From Massospora cicadina (Eukaryota > Entomophthoromycota > Entomophthoromycetes > Entomophthorales > Entomophthoraceae), in assembly GCA_022478985.1 (NCBI GenBank), contig JAKSZP010009513.1:41670-105669 (forward strand): a stretch of 64,000 nucleotides of DNA, written 5' to 3'. The notes under the pieces were generated by a model that was not told where the DNA came from, ran no database searches, and saw only the letters and a program-made list of their open reading frames with translations. The position numbers and the translations under genes are program-made. Positions within the stretch are counted from its first letter, which is position 1. Every line of letters begins with the position of its first letter. Below are positions 11,100-22,127 of the stretch, piece by piece.

Positions 11100-12590
11100 T
11101 GCATCTGATCCCTATTGACTAGGTTTACCAGATACATGATTTTGTTTTATGGGCCAATCTTGGACTACCATTTAAAGCCTCATCCAGCATAATGACTGGA
11201 GTTCCAAATGAGGCTCTAACTGGCCTGTTGAAGATCAGAAGGACAGGGTGATGGGTCTGCTTGCAAAATACCAGAGCATTTTTGCATTTGACAACCATGA
11301 CTTGGGATGTGCATGTGGAATTGTGCATTAATTGGACATGGGGGATCGCCTCCTATCCAGTAAAGCATATCCATCACTCCAAGGTGGCAAAAAAAGTTGC
11401 ATCCAATGAGATAGACAAATTGGTTGAACAGGGAATGTTAGAGCAGTCAAAGAGTCCTGGGCATCCCTGGTGCTAATTGTAAAAAGAAAGATGGTACCCA
11501 TCAAATATTAATTGATTACTGGAAGCATAACAGTATTATGAAAAAAGTCACATACCCACTTTCACAAATTGATGATTTATTAAATCAGCTGGGAAGTGCC
11601 AAATATTTCTCCAATATGGACTTAATATTGGGCTGGTAAATCTAGTTGCCAGCAGCTAAACAAGAGAAGTGCACTATAATCACCTCAAAAGGGTTACAGC
11701 ATATACACGCCACAGGGTTTGTGCAACGCCCCAGCTACGTTCCAGCAGGCTATGGACACTATTTTGTGTGATCTGAAGTGCCTTGCATTCTAGTATATCT
11801 TGACAATATAAATATGTTTTGCAGATGTTCACAGAATATCTCAATTATCTTAAACAAGTGTTCCATTAACTCACTAAAGCTAACATCAAAATTAAGCCCT
11901 GAAAGTGCCACTTCTTTATGTAGCAGTTGGAATACCTCAGATTTGTGGTAGACTCCAAAGGGCTTAGTCTTCAGCTAGAAAAGGTGGAAGCTATATGCAA
12001 GATGACTCAGCTGGGCAACAAGTGTGATATTCAGATGTTTTGGAGATGGTTAGTTAATACCTTCAGTTCATTCCCAACTTCAGTTGTATTGGGGCTCCGC
12101 TCCTTAAGCTAATAAAGAAGAATGTCACCTTTGACTGGACAAAATGATATTAAAACGCTTCTGATGTTCTACAAACTAAGTTGGCTAGTGCACCCATTTT
12201 GCAATACCCTAATTTTGCAAAGGAATTTATTTTACATTAGAATGCATCCCCTTTCAACATAAGGGCCATGCTATCCCAAAAAGGATGATGATGGTGTGGA
12301 GCATCCCGTGGCATACTGTAGCTGAAGCTTAATAGGTCCTGAACAAAATTACACTGTGACTGAGCAGGAGTGCTTAGCAGCAATATACGAGTATAAACAG
12401 TTCAAGGTATACCTTTACAGAGTAGAAATTAAAGTGGTAACAGATCATGCATCCTTGCATAAGCTGCAAAATCTTCATGAACCTGATGGACAGCTAGCGC
12501 AATAGGCCTTGAAGCTCTAAGCTTATAACTTTGAGATTGTACACCAACCAGGGGCAAAACACCAGAATGTAAACTGTCTCTCATAATTAA
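11100..12590 (+). pseudogene. RT and RNase H of element A
   Basis: Three frames must be combined. RT thumb/finger signals: EIDKLVEQGMLEQSKSP (11409-11459), LVLIVK (11470), then PQGLCNAPATFQQAMD (11711) and the active site YLDN at 11796-11807, where the family has YxDD. The downstream palm/connection reads EYLRFVVDSKGLSLQLEKVEAI (11927). RNase H is visible as SEQECLAAIYEYKQFK-like sequence (about 12358) and VVTDHASLHKLQNL (about 12437). The lost second Asp of YxDD plus stops mean no activity. Confidence 0.75.
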
Positions 12591-12779
12591 CAATAGTCAC
12601 TATATAGCAGATTTGGCAGACATAATGTATAAAAAGATGATTGTGAGCAAATATTATGATGAGCTGCCACAGGTGATCAAAGTATTGGATGGGCTGCAAC
12701 AGGATACTTTTGTGCATGATGGGAAACTGTATAAGTGGATTGGTGAATTGACGCTGTTTCTCAAAATTTTTCACTAGAC

Positions 12780-13790
12780 CTGAATTTATTATAGATGCAC
12801 AATGAAAATTAGGTCATGAGGGTTGCAAGAAATGCTAGAGTTCTTGTGATCCTGTTACTATTAGAAGAGTATGCACTATGATGTGCTCAATATGGTTGCT
12901 TATTGTCACCAGTGCCAAGTGAAGAAACCATTCCACAGGTAGACCATCTACCAGCTGGTTAAGCCTTCTTTCACATGGTATATTGTTTCTGTGGATGTGG
13001 TGATCCCTCTGTCAACTAGCACAAACTGCTCCAAATATATAATAGTAGCTATTGACCATTTGACAAGATGTGTGAAAGTAAGGACAATCAATGATTTAGG
13101 GACTGTCACCACTGCCAAGTTCATCCTGGAGTGTGTCATATGACAACATGGCTGTCTGCAATTTATCCTCATAGATAACAGAACTAATTTCACATTGCAT
13201 ATCCTGCCCAAGTTGAGTTAATTAATGGCAATCCATGAGGTCTTGACTACATCATACCACCCTAAATATAATGAATTGGTAGATGGGTTAACAGAACCTT
13301 GGTAAATTTTCTACACAAGCTTGTAAATGATTGTCCTTTGGAATGGAGTACCCTCTTATCCACCACTTTCTTCACATACAATATTAGCTACCACTCAGCA
13401 ACTGGCAAGAGCCCTTTCCAACTACTTTATAAAAGACATCCAGCATTGCTTAATTCCTGTGTGGAGGATACTGGCAGAGTTGAGCCCCAATACTGTTTGT
13501 CTGCCTTAATAGACATGCTGACTAAACTCTAAACTGAAGCATATTCCACTAGTCTAGCCAAGAAGATCTGGGATCAGGCAGCTGACCAAAGTAAACGCAG
13601 CAGCCTTCCCCAGTTCATGGTGGGAGATCTTGTCCTGTTCTACAAACTATATGGGTTCAGAAGAAATAAGCTTTCCAGCATATGGATTGGACCATTTAAG
13701 ATAATTGAGAAGACTGGGGTTGATGCCTACACTATTAATAAACCCTTGGGGGCCAGATTATCACATGAGTATGCATGAAGTCCCTTTGGC
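12780..13790 (+). pseudogene. Integrase of element A
   Basis: Carries the three catalytic acids in context: SVDVV (about 12988), ILIDNRTNF (about 13165) and the E of NELVDGL (about 13270), from the DDE transposase/integrase fold. YIIVAIDHLTRCVK lies between. C-terminally there is a GPY/F-type module (GDLVLFYKLYGF, then WIGPFKIIEKTGVDAYTI, about 13624-13735). Stops interrupt at 13140, 13218 and elsewhere. The 77-codon open frame 13299-13532 is part of the same domain or its overlapping frame. The polypurine tract caagggggtaa follows at 13821. Confidence 0.8.
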
Positions 13791-13831
13791 CATACAAGCA
13801 ACAGAAGCTTATTGTCCAGTCAAGGGGGTAA

Positions 13832-14320
13832 TGTCAAAATTCCAGTATAACTGGACAATAAGCTATAGTTTCAGTGGAACATAATTTAAATTTGAAACAA
13901 TCCTTAAGATTGAGTAATAGATTATGTTTATGCAAAGTGACTTGTTCAAAGAAAATATGGTTTAACAAATTAAAGAAATTTTGCCAAAGCCTTGATGATA
14001 GAATAAAACAATAAATTGACAGCTAATAGAAAATTACTAAGCACAATGTGGTGAATCCACTTAGGAATACCAAAGATCAAGAGCTGAGCGTGTGAGAGAG
14101 ATGGGAGGTTTTACAAAGAAGGAGGATAGTAGAGTAGAGTAATGGAGCAGTTGCTAAGTTTATTATTTAATAAAGTGGTATCATAAAGTAATAGCTCCTT
14201 ATAAAGTCTTATTATTAATAATTATCAAGGGCCAGCAAACCTCATATTGCTCGTTGCTCAGTGGGGTTTACTCTGTGCAACTTGTTTAGTGGAATCAAGA
14301 AAATCTGCCAAAAGTTAACA
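13832..14320 (+). repeat. 3' LTR of element A
   Basis: 489 bp, starts TGTCAAAATTCCAG after the polypurine tract and ends GTTAACA. Pairs with 8308-8795. Confidence 0.85.
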
Positions 14321-14586
14321 ATACACCCTTTTATCTTATAATCAAATTGTTAATATTTAAATTAGCAATTGAACAACATAGTAAAATACTTGTCAGGAAT
14401 CATCCTGATTATTAAAAATCTAGTTGAATTAGATTCTGGCGGATAACTAATATTCTGTTATAATTAACTTATAACAATTGTTATCATCTTCCTATGAAAA
14501 CTCATCCACTAAGGTAAATCACCTAGTAGCAAAGCAGATTTTTTGTAATCAGATTGGGCTGGTTGAAATGGGCATAAACAACAACA
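14321..14586 (-). repeat. 3' LTR of element B, inner part
   Basis: Continuation of 7520-8307 after element A. Shared with the right LTR: caaattgttaatatttaa (14342), gtaaaatacttg (14381), ctaatattctgtta (14447) and the end ggcataaacaacaaca. On the minus strand the element starts TGTTGTTGTTTATGCCC; the polypurine tract gcggggggatg lies just inside (complement of 14587-14597). Confidence 0.85.
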
Positions 14587-15299
14587 CATCCCCCCGCTTG
14601 ACCAGATCATACTGTGAAATATAGGCTTTGGAAAAGGATGCTGCCTCAGGCCATGGTCACAACTCAGCCACCAAAGTTAAACTTCAAAAATAATGGAGTG
14701 TGGTCTGGTCCGCACTCAATGCATTCCATGACATTCTTAGCAACACGCCTCCTCTTCTTCCTCCTACTTGCTGCCAACTTTCTTTAGTACAGCTTTCATA
14801 GCATCATACCACTCAAGGACTATTTTGGTTGTTCTTACCAGAAATGTAAATTGTTCCACTTGTATTAGCCCAGAGCAAGTTTTCACAACTCCTTATTATT
14901 CAAAGGATACTTTAAGTTATCTTTACTGATTCCTCATTAATTCTAGTGCCTCAGGCCTCTATATGGTGGATCCTGTTCCAACACAAGATGATCTTGCCAA
15001 ACAATATGTCTTCTGGTATTCTGCTGTAATTCATCACTACTCCATTATAGTTTATCCCCCTTCTCCCCACTAGACAATGGAAGATGGGATCATGACCAGA
15101 TCCTCTAGATCATGACAATAAAATAAAAAGCAATATTATTTTTTTATATATTTTTTCATTTTTTTCTTTAATATTTGAATGTTTTTTATCTTATATTTAT
15201 TCCTTTTTCTTTTTGTACATATTTATTTTTATTTAATTCCAATACTTTACATACTTGCTATGGACTCAGTTCACTATATGACTATCCTTGATTTTCTTT

Positions 15300-16460
15300 A
15301 GCATATAGGCATCTGTTGGTAACTTGGTGATAATCTCAAATGAATCCAATCATAGGTCGTCCAGTTTGTTTCTTTGTCCAAACCCACGGGTAGTGCAATA
15401 GGTCACCCTGTCTCCCACATGGTACTCTTTAAGCGTCATTAAATTCTGATCATCCATCTCCTTTTCTTTAAACATTTATATTCAACGTCCTATCAAATGC
15501 CTGTAATTGCAGTTCACTCATAATATTTACCAGTCAGGTCGAGTATTGCTCAGCAATCATCCCTAAATCAGGTTTCACTGCTAAATAAAAAATTAGTGGT
15601 AGTGATGTCCTTTGTTTATAAAGAGTTTTAATGGAAATTTCCCTATCACCATTTGATAAATGATATTATATGCAAAGGTTTCTAAACTCAGATAAGATCC
15701 CCAGGCGGAAGTTTTCCACACTACCAATTTTTATAGCATCACAGCTAGAAATCTGTTGAATCTCACTATCATTTCATTCATTTCTGGGTGGCAGGGAAGG
15801 TACAACACTACATGGATCCCCGTTAATTTGTTTAGTCTCAGGAGCATGTGGGATGTAAAGTTAGTTCCATTATCACTGAGTAATACTTGTGGGCATCCAT
15901 GCCAATATAATACTTGGTTCAATATGAATCTTGCTGTGCTTGTAGCATTTATTCTGCTCAGGGCCTTTACCTTAACCTATCTAGATAAATGGTCTATTGT
16001 GACTATAATGTATTGTACCTACCCAGTACTAACCCTTAAAGGCCTCATTGCATCTATTGATACCATGTGACAAGCAACTCAAGTCATACTAGCCAGTATC
16101 CCATCACTTTTTTATGTGGCTTGTGGAGTTGACATTCCACGCATGAGACATATAATCTGTAAGATTATAATTAATTGATTCCCAGTAATGCTGACATAGT
16201 ATTTCCCAAAGTTTTTCTTAAGCTACCATGCCCAATAACTTAATGTGCGGCTTTATGATTTCCATTTGTTTTGATAGTTTAGGTAATATATCAATTTTTA
16301 TCAATAAGCTTGTGTAGCTTCCCGTCCATCACTTTTGTATCTTCCATCACTTTCTTAAGTGTGGTATGAATCTCTAGGGCTCATCCCCAATATTCTCTTC
16401 AATCTTCTGCTGGAATAGTTCATCAGCTGGCTGATACACAACTTGAATGGTAGGTAATCA
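15300..16460 (-). pseudogene. Integrase of element B
   Basis: Read right to left: an HHCC-type N-terminal zinc region (about 16100-16250, including YYWESINYN-like and a Cys near CHNVNSTSHIKK), a catalytic core with VLLSDNGTNFTSH (15731-15922 open frame, second catalytic Asp kept) and HPEMNEMIVRFN carrying the Glu position, then a decayed GPY/F part near 15340-15430. It aligns along its length with the better preserved integrase of C (36900-38144). The segment 14599-15300 between integrase and LTR aligns to both ends of the corresponding segment of C but lacks C's antisense reading frame. Confidence 0.75.
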
Positions 16461-17647
16461 CAATAATCCATCAGTGTTCAGATATGCTGCTCCTGCTCAG
16501 TATATAATTATAAAGGTATATGCTTGCAGTTTCAGAGCACCTTGTGACAGCCATCCCTCTGGTTTTTCAAGGTCATGTGTTAGCATAAAGATGAGTGGTT
16601 AGGCACAACTTTGAAGTTTGCCCCATATATACACTTGAAAGTTGTGCAGGCCTAAATTACTGTAAGGCATTCACACTCTGTCATAGTGTAGTTCCTTTCT
16701 GCTGGCATCAATGTTCTGATCACATATGCCACTAAATGCTTTTCCTCATCATGTTTACTTGACTTAGAATGGTACTGATCACCTTTAATGAGGCATCAAT
16801 CTGAATGTTAAATTCCCATTGAAATTTGGATATTTCAGAAAGATTTTGTTATATGGTATCTTTGTGGCTCATTGAATGCCTGTTGGGTGTCCTCATTCCA
16901 TGTGAATCCTTCTTTTTGGATCTTTTAGCCGGTAAAATAATAGTTGCTGACCAGAATAAAACTTAAATGAATTGGCAATAGTAGGTGACCATTTCAAGAA
17001 AGACTTGTACGTCTTGAATGCTTTTTAAGATCAACATCTTCTCATTACTGATATATTCTGTGGTTGCAGTTTAAATCCACTGGAGTTTAACACAAACCTA
17101 AATATACAAACTTTTTTTAAAGAAATGGCTTTTCCTCACCTTGATTTCAGGTTCACAGTTGATAGGCATTTAAACATATCTTCCAAGTGCTCCAAGTGTT
17201 GGTGAACGTTCTGCTAAATATATTGATATCATCCAGATACACTAAAACGCAGGACAAATTTTACCCCTTGACATATAAATAAAATACTCGTCGACGCGTC
17301 CGTAGAACACCATTTAAACACTTTGATGACCATTTTCAATCTCATTATCATCACTAGAATAGCCTAATAGTTTTCATTGTCATTTACATATGATAAATTC
17401 AACTCAGACAGATTGGGAGGACTATTTCTAAAATTTACTAAAATCAAATATGTACTATGGCGTTTGGCGTGCGAGTGCTATACTGACTACCATTTTCATT
17501 GTGCTTTGTTTACTGGTTTGTCGATGCGATTTTGTTTATCGGTACTGTTAATAGGGGAAAGCATTTTAAACATGGTAGCATCGACACATGATTGAAACGG
17601 TTAAAGAATCTAATAATATACTGCGCGACGTATGCCGAAGACAGTAC

Positions 17648-17668
17648 TTGACGTCTCGGAGACGTCAA
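17648..17668. repeat. Palindrome 1 of the MITE
   Basis: TTGACGTCTC, G, GAGACGTCAA: a perfect 10-bp stem with a single central base. Likely subterminal transposase-binding or hairpin sequence; TGACGTC is also the core of ATF/CREB-type sites, so host factor binding is possible but unproven. Confidence 0.8.
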
Positions 17669-17691
17669 AGTCTACAATGGCACATGAAATG

Positions 17692-17714
17692 AATGACGTC
17701 TCCCAGACGTCATT
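17692..17714. repeat. Palindrome 2 of the MITE
   Basis: AATGACGTCT, CCC, AGACGTCATT: a perfect 10-bp stem with a 3-base centre, directly inside the right terminal inverted repeat. Shares GACGTCT with palindrome 1. Confidence 0.8.
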
Positions 17715-18559
17715 GTATGTCAAGAGGTTAAGTCACCTAAGATTGAATCATCACCCTCTGGAAAGTCACTGACACATTATACAATCCCTGTGCATTCTCA
17801 TCATCTTATACAATTTTGTGCAGTGATTATCACACATTTTTAATAATCTTCTTTTTTGCAAATTTATCTGCCAATAACCTTATATTAATTTATTGCCAAA
17901 AAATACTTGGCTTCCATTAGGCAATTGAGCACATCATTTATCCTTAGCAGCAGATAAAAATATTTATTTAGTTATTAATTAAATCAATGGTAATCAACTA
18001 CCACACATTTTGATCCATCCTTTTTCGTTACAATAAGGATCAGACTCAACCATAGAATTGATGACTGAACAAAAAGCTCATGCTCAATCAACTTGCTAAA
18101 TTCTTTAATGACTATGCTTCAGCATCCTTGTACTAGTGGAAAGATCACATTTATATTTTGGTAAATTTTCAGTGTCAACCTTATAATCACTTTAATATTG
18201 CATCCAAGATCATGGTCGTCCTAGGCAAATATCACCTTTTATTCTCAAATAATTGTAGCACTTTCTCCTTCAGCTTTTCTAATAATTCAGCCAATTGCTC
18301 ATAATTGACCTATACATTAATGCTTTCAGTAACATTTACTGGTAATCTCATTTCATTTTAACATTCCAAAGTCATGGAACGCTCTGATTTCCACCATCAG
18401 GATTAAATGCAAAAAATATGATAACTTGATTTCACCACTTTCATTGGCTTTCCACTCATAAAAGCTAGTAGCACTCTTATTTTATCATGGTCTGGCATTG
18501 TAATCCTCAGCGCTACCCATGGCTCCAGTCTCAATTTATTCCATGGGACAATGACTTCT

Positions 18560-19260
18560 TCATATAATTGTTCCAGATTTTTACGTTAATCCTGTACCAA
18601 CTATAATTTGTGCCCCTGGAGGAACAATATTCATTGTTTTCATCTTTAATGATATCCCACGGTATTCAAGAATCTCCTTTGGCATGTCCCTTCCTTTCCA
18701 TTTAACTTGTATTGGATGGAAATTAAGCCATTATTGTAAATTAAATTTACAAAGTTGTTCTTTTTTTGTCAGCAAGGTATCTTTTTTCTATTGATATAAC
18801 AATGGCAGGGTTTTTCCCAAAATTGCTAAAGTATTCTCCTCAAAACCACACTTAATATTATAATTCCTCGGGAATTCCATCCTGATGAGTATGTCATATT
18901 TTTGAATTATCAACATTATGAAAGGATCTAATACCACCAGCAATCCTAACTGAAACGGTAGTGCACTGTATGCTCCACAAGACATTGTGGTATTTGGTTC
19001 AGCAGTTCCATATTCTTTGTGGTGCTCTAAAGCAGGTAAAACCTTCCTCTGCTTAACCAACTAGGTTGAAACAATATAAATGGGCGCACCACTGCTAAAC
19101 ATCACCCATACCCTTACTTGATTGACTATAATGCCAGCATATCTATACTCAAAGTAATATAATAAGATATTTACTGAGTGAATATCAGCATTATTCACTA
19201 AACTTAAAGTATAAATTAATTGCATTGACAATTAGGAAAAGATTCCTTGATCCTGCTAGT
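18560..19260 (-). pseudogene. Retropepsin region of element B
   Basis: The open frame 18788-19060 (SALPFQLGLLVVLDPFIM, YDILIRMEF, NTLAILGKTLPLLYQ) aligns residue for residue with the protease of C (39896-40435). Just upstream (about 19060-19130) the active-site segment reads SSGAPIYIVS where C has DSGAPINIVS: the catalytic Asp is lost. In the family this enzyme processes Gag-Pol. Confidence 0.75.
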
Positions 19261-19299
19261 AGAGAAAGAAATGTTTGCCTCATCAAGTTTCATCTTAAG

Positions 19300-20840
19300 T
19301 AGTTATCTGTGCCTTTGGCAGAACTGATTTTCTCTACTAACTGATGAGCATATGGCTGAGCAACTTCTTTTACAATTTTTGGTTCTATCCTCTTCACATT
19401 TTTTCAGGTAATTGGTTTGTATCCTAATTAACCACCTGCTAGAGCGATTTAGGTGTTTTGTGTGTTCACAAATAATTAAAACTATTAATTTCATTATTGA
19501 GTATAATTGGTAGAACAAGGTTGACACGGAGCTAGATTGTTCCATAACTAGACTTAAAGTCCTTTCTAATCTGGGACAGTTTCCTTTTCTTTGGCCTGTA
19601 ACAGATTAATTTGCTCTCTAGACTTCTTTTCCTGACATTGAGCAACTAACTTCCAAAGTTTTCCACATTAGTAGCAGATTGGAGTCTTATTCATTAAATT
19701 CTGTCCTTTTGGATGAATCTTATAATGACCTGATTCTCATATTTCTTATTGGCTCAGAAAATATCATAGTATCCTGAGCTTTGATGAGAATGACTTTGAA
19801 GGTTTTATTAAGTTCAAAAACGTTGCTCCAAGCATATTGAGATGATTCACCATCTGCAATGTGGAAGTTTAACTTACAAGCACCAATGCCATAATGCAAT
19901 GCAAATCTTTGTAACGCCAAAGCACTGCTTGCATTGCTATATGCACATCAAAATCAGTCATTACTTTTACAACAGCCAGGAGTTATAATTCCTTGTAAGT
20001 TTGGTGAGTAAAAGCAGCTAATGTTTCACCCTGTCTAAACTGAAAAGCACATATACTTCTTTTTACAGTTGGCCATCTGTGTAATACAACCAAACTCAGT
20101 CATTATAGCTTCTTTAGCTTTGCTGTAGGTCCAATTAACCCCGTTGAGATGGGGCAACATCAGATTTAGAAATTAGTGTCTAGGCAGTTCATTACGGTTC
20201 CTGCCTTTTGTCATTTGCCATATCCAAACAATATCTTTTTTGAATAGGCAAAAATGCCAGTGCATTATCCCAGTGAATTGTGGGTAATCTTGGTGTATTC
20301 CAAAACGACCTTTGTCACTTCATGATGTGAGATGTCTGCCCAGCAACCCAACTAACAATAGTTATAACTCTGAGTGCATCTCTGAAATTGCAGCAAAAAT
20401 ATCCAGGCATATTTCTTAGGGTTTGTACTTTCCCAACTGGATTTTTGTGCATCTCATTACTGGCATCAATTTTCTCCATCTGGGTACAAACACATATTTG
20501 TTTTTCAAATCCTCCAAGTGCTTTACCATCTACGCCATGTCTTCCTGAACCCAGCAGAAAATTACATTACCCATTTTTCGTTCAGTTTTCATATATATTA
20601 TCTCATTGATCAATTCACTCTCCTTCCATTTTTTGAGTTAACTTTTTCATAAAGAATATTATTGGCTTTTCCAATTTGTTTGATTTCCTCCTTGGCTTTG
20701 ACCAAACACTCCTCCAGATTATTAAATTCAGCTTAAGATGCTGAGTCCAGTACGTTCTTGTTAATAGTCCAATTTTATCAACAACTTCCCAATTCAGCTT
20801 TGAATAAATTGTGCTGGTAACATCTTTTGTACTTGCCTAA
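19300..20840 (-). pseudogene. Gag pseudogene of element B
   Basis: N-terminal charged segment near 20650-20770 (EFNNLEECLVKAKEEIKQIG) matches the coiled start of C's Gag. The capsid-like part lies at about 19930-20250 (VMNCL, LPHLNGVNW, EAIMTEFGC), aligning with C's 41102-41446. The open frame 19720-19920 continues it. A zinc knuckle near 19635-19680 reads CY-stop-CGKLWKLVAQC, with the His replaced by Lys. Several stops and frameshifts. Confidence 0.75.
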
Positions 20841-20850
20841 AACTTAACTA

Positions 20851-20869
20851 CCCCCTATAGTGAGCACCA
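20851..20869 (-). other. Primer-binding site of element B
   Basis: Complement TGGTGCTCACTATAGGGGG, two mismatches from the site in A, C and X, both C/T or G/A changes. Two bases separate it from the 5' LTR. Confidence 0.8.
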
Positions 20870-20871
20870 AA

Positions 20872-21782
20872 TGTAAACTTTTGAGCTTCTTACATAAGCT
20901 CACAAGTTTACTGCACAAGTTCTGATATGCATTAAACCAAACTATATATATAATAAAGGAGCTGGCAATAGTATGGAGAGTATCACCCTAGTTGAGTTTT
21001 CACACACCAACTGATTGTTGCCTTTAACGCTAGACTGGTGCTAATGCTCTGCCTTCTGTCATTATAAGGTATTCTGATAACTCCTAACAACAACAAGGAA
21101 CTTCTACCCTTCAACTCTCCTTTCAGAGATGCTGTTAACTTCACAAGCATATTTTTAACTAAGAATATATTCCTTCAACATTTTCCCGAGAGTAAAACCA
21201 CAATAAGTATATAACTGCCAGAATATTCAAATCTTTACTTTATAAATTATTTTGCTTAAGTCAAAAAAATTTAAGGGAATTTGGCGCCAGCTATCATGTT
21301 GGCACCTCCCTGGGGATATGGCCGCTGTTGCCAATGCATTACCCTCCTAAGTTGCAACCTATGTGTATTTCTCCTCATCCATTGGGTTTTGCCACTGACT
21401 AAGATTGCAACATCAGCTGGTTAACCTAATTAGGTAACTGGTAGTACTATCAGAAGCGTTGTCAACGCTTCAGCAACTATTAAAAGACCTGAGTAAATCA
21501 GCTGACAAACCCCAAGCAACTAATATATAGCTAAATTGTTAATATTTAAGTTGGTAATTGAACCATATTATAGTAAAATACTTAGTTGGTGATCATACCT
21601 GATGAACCATTAGCAATCTGGCGGAATTATCCTGGTGGATCAACTAATATTCTGTTAGGACTAACTTCCACAATATCTATCATCTTCCTATGATAACTAA
21701 TCTACTAAGGTAACTCACCTAGTGGGCAAAGCAGACTTGTCATATATAATTAGGTTGGATGATAGGGGCATAAATCTCAACA
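20872..21782 (-). repeat. 5' LTR of element B
   Basis: 911 bp, TG at 20872 and CA at 21781-21782 (plus-strand sense). It pairs with 7520-8307 plus 14321-14586, and is followed by CTTAC (21783-21787), the target duplication. Confidence 0.85.
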
Positions 21783-21787
21783 CTTAC
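21783..21787. repeat. Target-site duplication of element B (right copy)
   Basis: CTTAC, identical to 7515-7519. Confidence 0.85.
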
Positions 21788-21854
21788 ACAATATAAAGTT
21801 TAGCTTCCGTCTCACTAATCCTGCACATAATTATGGAGCAATACATACATTCTA

Positions 21855-21904
21855 AACAACGCAATGTTTTTTTTAGTACTAGATGGTCAACAACGCAATG
21901 TTTT
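21855..21904. repeat. 16-bp direct repeat pair
   Basis: AACAACGCAATGTTTT occurs exactly at 21855-21870 and 21889-21904, 34 bp apart. The segment between holds the left arm of the inverted repeat described at 21869-22127. It looks like a duplicated transposon end or a two-unit tandem repeat. Confidence 0.7.
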
Positions 21905-22127
21905 AAAAGCGAATATCTTAAAATTTCAACTTACTATTAGCAACCTGAAAACAATAGGCTTGTCAAATATTAAAGGGTAATGCTATGAGACAAAGAAATT
22001 TTAAAACTAATTTTTGGAATTAGTTTATAAAACAGGCAGATTTATTTTCAGAAAGAATAGAGTATAAGGAAGTTATTAATCACATCGATGAATCCCCCTT
22101 GGGTTGGGACCATCTAGTACTAAAAAA
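21869..22127. repeat. Perfect 20-bp inverted repeats enclosing 219 bp
   Basis: TTTTTTAGTACTAGATGGTC at 21869-21888 and its exact complement at 22108-22127. The enclosed stretch is non-coding. Either a small inverted-repeat element or a hairpin-forming locus; no target duplication directly outside the arms is evident. Confidence 0.65.

Larger units (their letters stand above)
8308..14320 (+). mobile_element. Gypsy element A, nested in the 3' LTR of B
   Basis: A plus-strand Ty3/gypsy element of 6.0 kb: LTR 8308-8795, primer site 8798-8816, gag, protease, RT, RNase H, integrase, polypurine tract 13821-13831, LTR 13832-14320. It splits the left LTR of B: the sequence on both sides aligns to one uninterrupted stretch of B's right LTR around 21510-21545. 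No clean target duplication remains (cctaa versus ataca). Many stops in all genes. Confidence 0.85.
17264..17727. mobile_element. TTAA-type (piggyBac-like) MITE inside element B
   Basis: 464 bp with terminal inverted repeats: left CCCCTTGACATATAA, right (complement) CCTCTTGACATACAA, 13 of 15 identical. The right flank is TTAA (17728-17731); the left flank is TTTA, one base off. Excising it rejoins element B in register with element C's RT gene, which proves insertion. TTAA targets and CCC/CCT-starting ends are the hallmark of the piggyBac superfamily. It encodes no transposase; the 72-codon plus-strand frame inside is not recognisable. It is rich in CG dinucleotides while the host element is almost devoid of them, so it is a younger arrival. 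Confidence 0.8.
16470..18130 (-). pseudogene. RT and RNase H of element B, split by a MITE
   Basis: Collinear with 38199-39307 of element C. RNase H signals at about 16570-16900 (a ProAsnHisSer-type remnant of VTDHSSL, and the TExECL segment). RT palm upstream of the MITE matches C's LGFVINANGLQLQPQ region (about 17040-17130) and the YLDDI site near 17225-17240 (tgatatcatccagata). The MITE 17264-17727 separates this from the PQGLCNAP region, which resumes at 17732. The remaining fingers end near 18130 with WVVIDY-like remnants around 17990-18040. Many stops and frameshifts. Confidence 0.7.
7520..21782 (-). mobile_element. Gypsy element B, complete structure with two later insertions
   Basis: A minus-strand Ty3/gypsy element with both LTRs, primer site, polypurine tract (complement of 14587-14598) and the order gag, protease, RT, RNase H, integrase when read from right to left. 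It is flanked by CTTAC on both sides. Element A (8308-14320) interrupts the 3' LTR and a MITE (17264-17727) interrupts RT. Without these, B is about 7.8 kb. It is collinear with element C and clearly related in Gag, protease and Pol. All genes are broken by stops and frameshifts. Confidence 0.85.

Noticed and set aside
17280..17297. The string gtcgacgcgtccg looks like a SalI/MluI cloning adaptor.
   Set aside because: It lies inside the terminal part of a MITE whose both ends and flanking TTAA are defined, and the host element is continuous on both sides, so a cloning artefact is unnecessary.
17377..17595. 72-codon plus-strand frame inside the MITE as a transposase.
   Set aside because: Too short, no acidic catalytic motif, and no similarity to piggyBac transposases that I can recognise.
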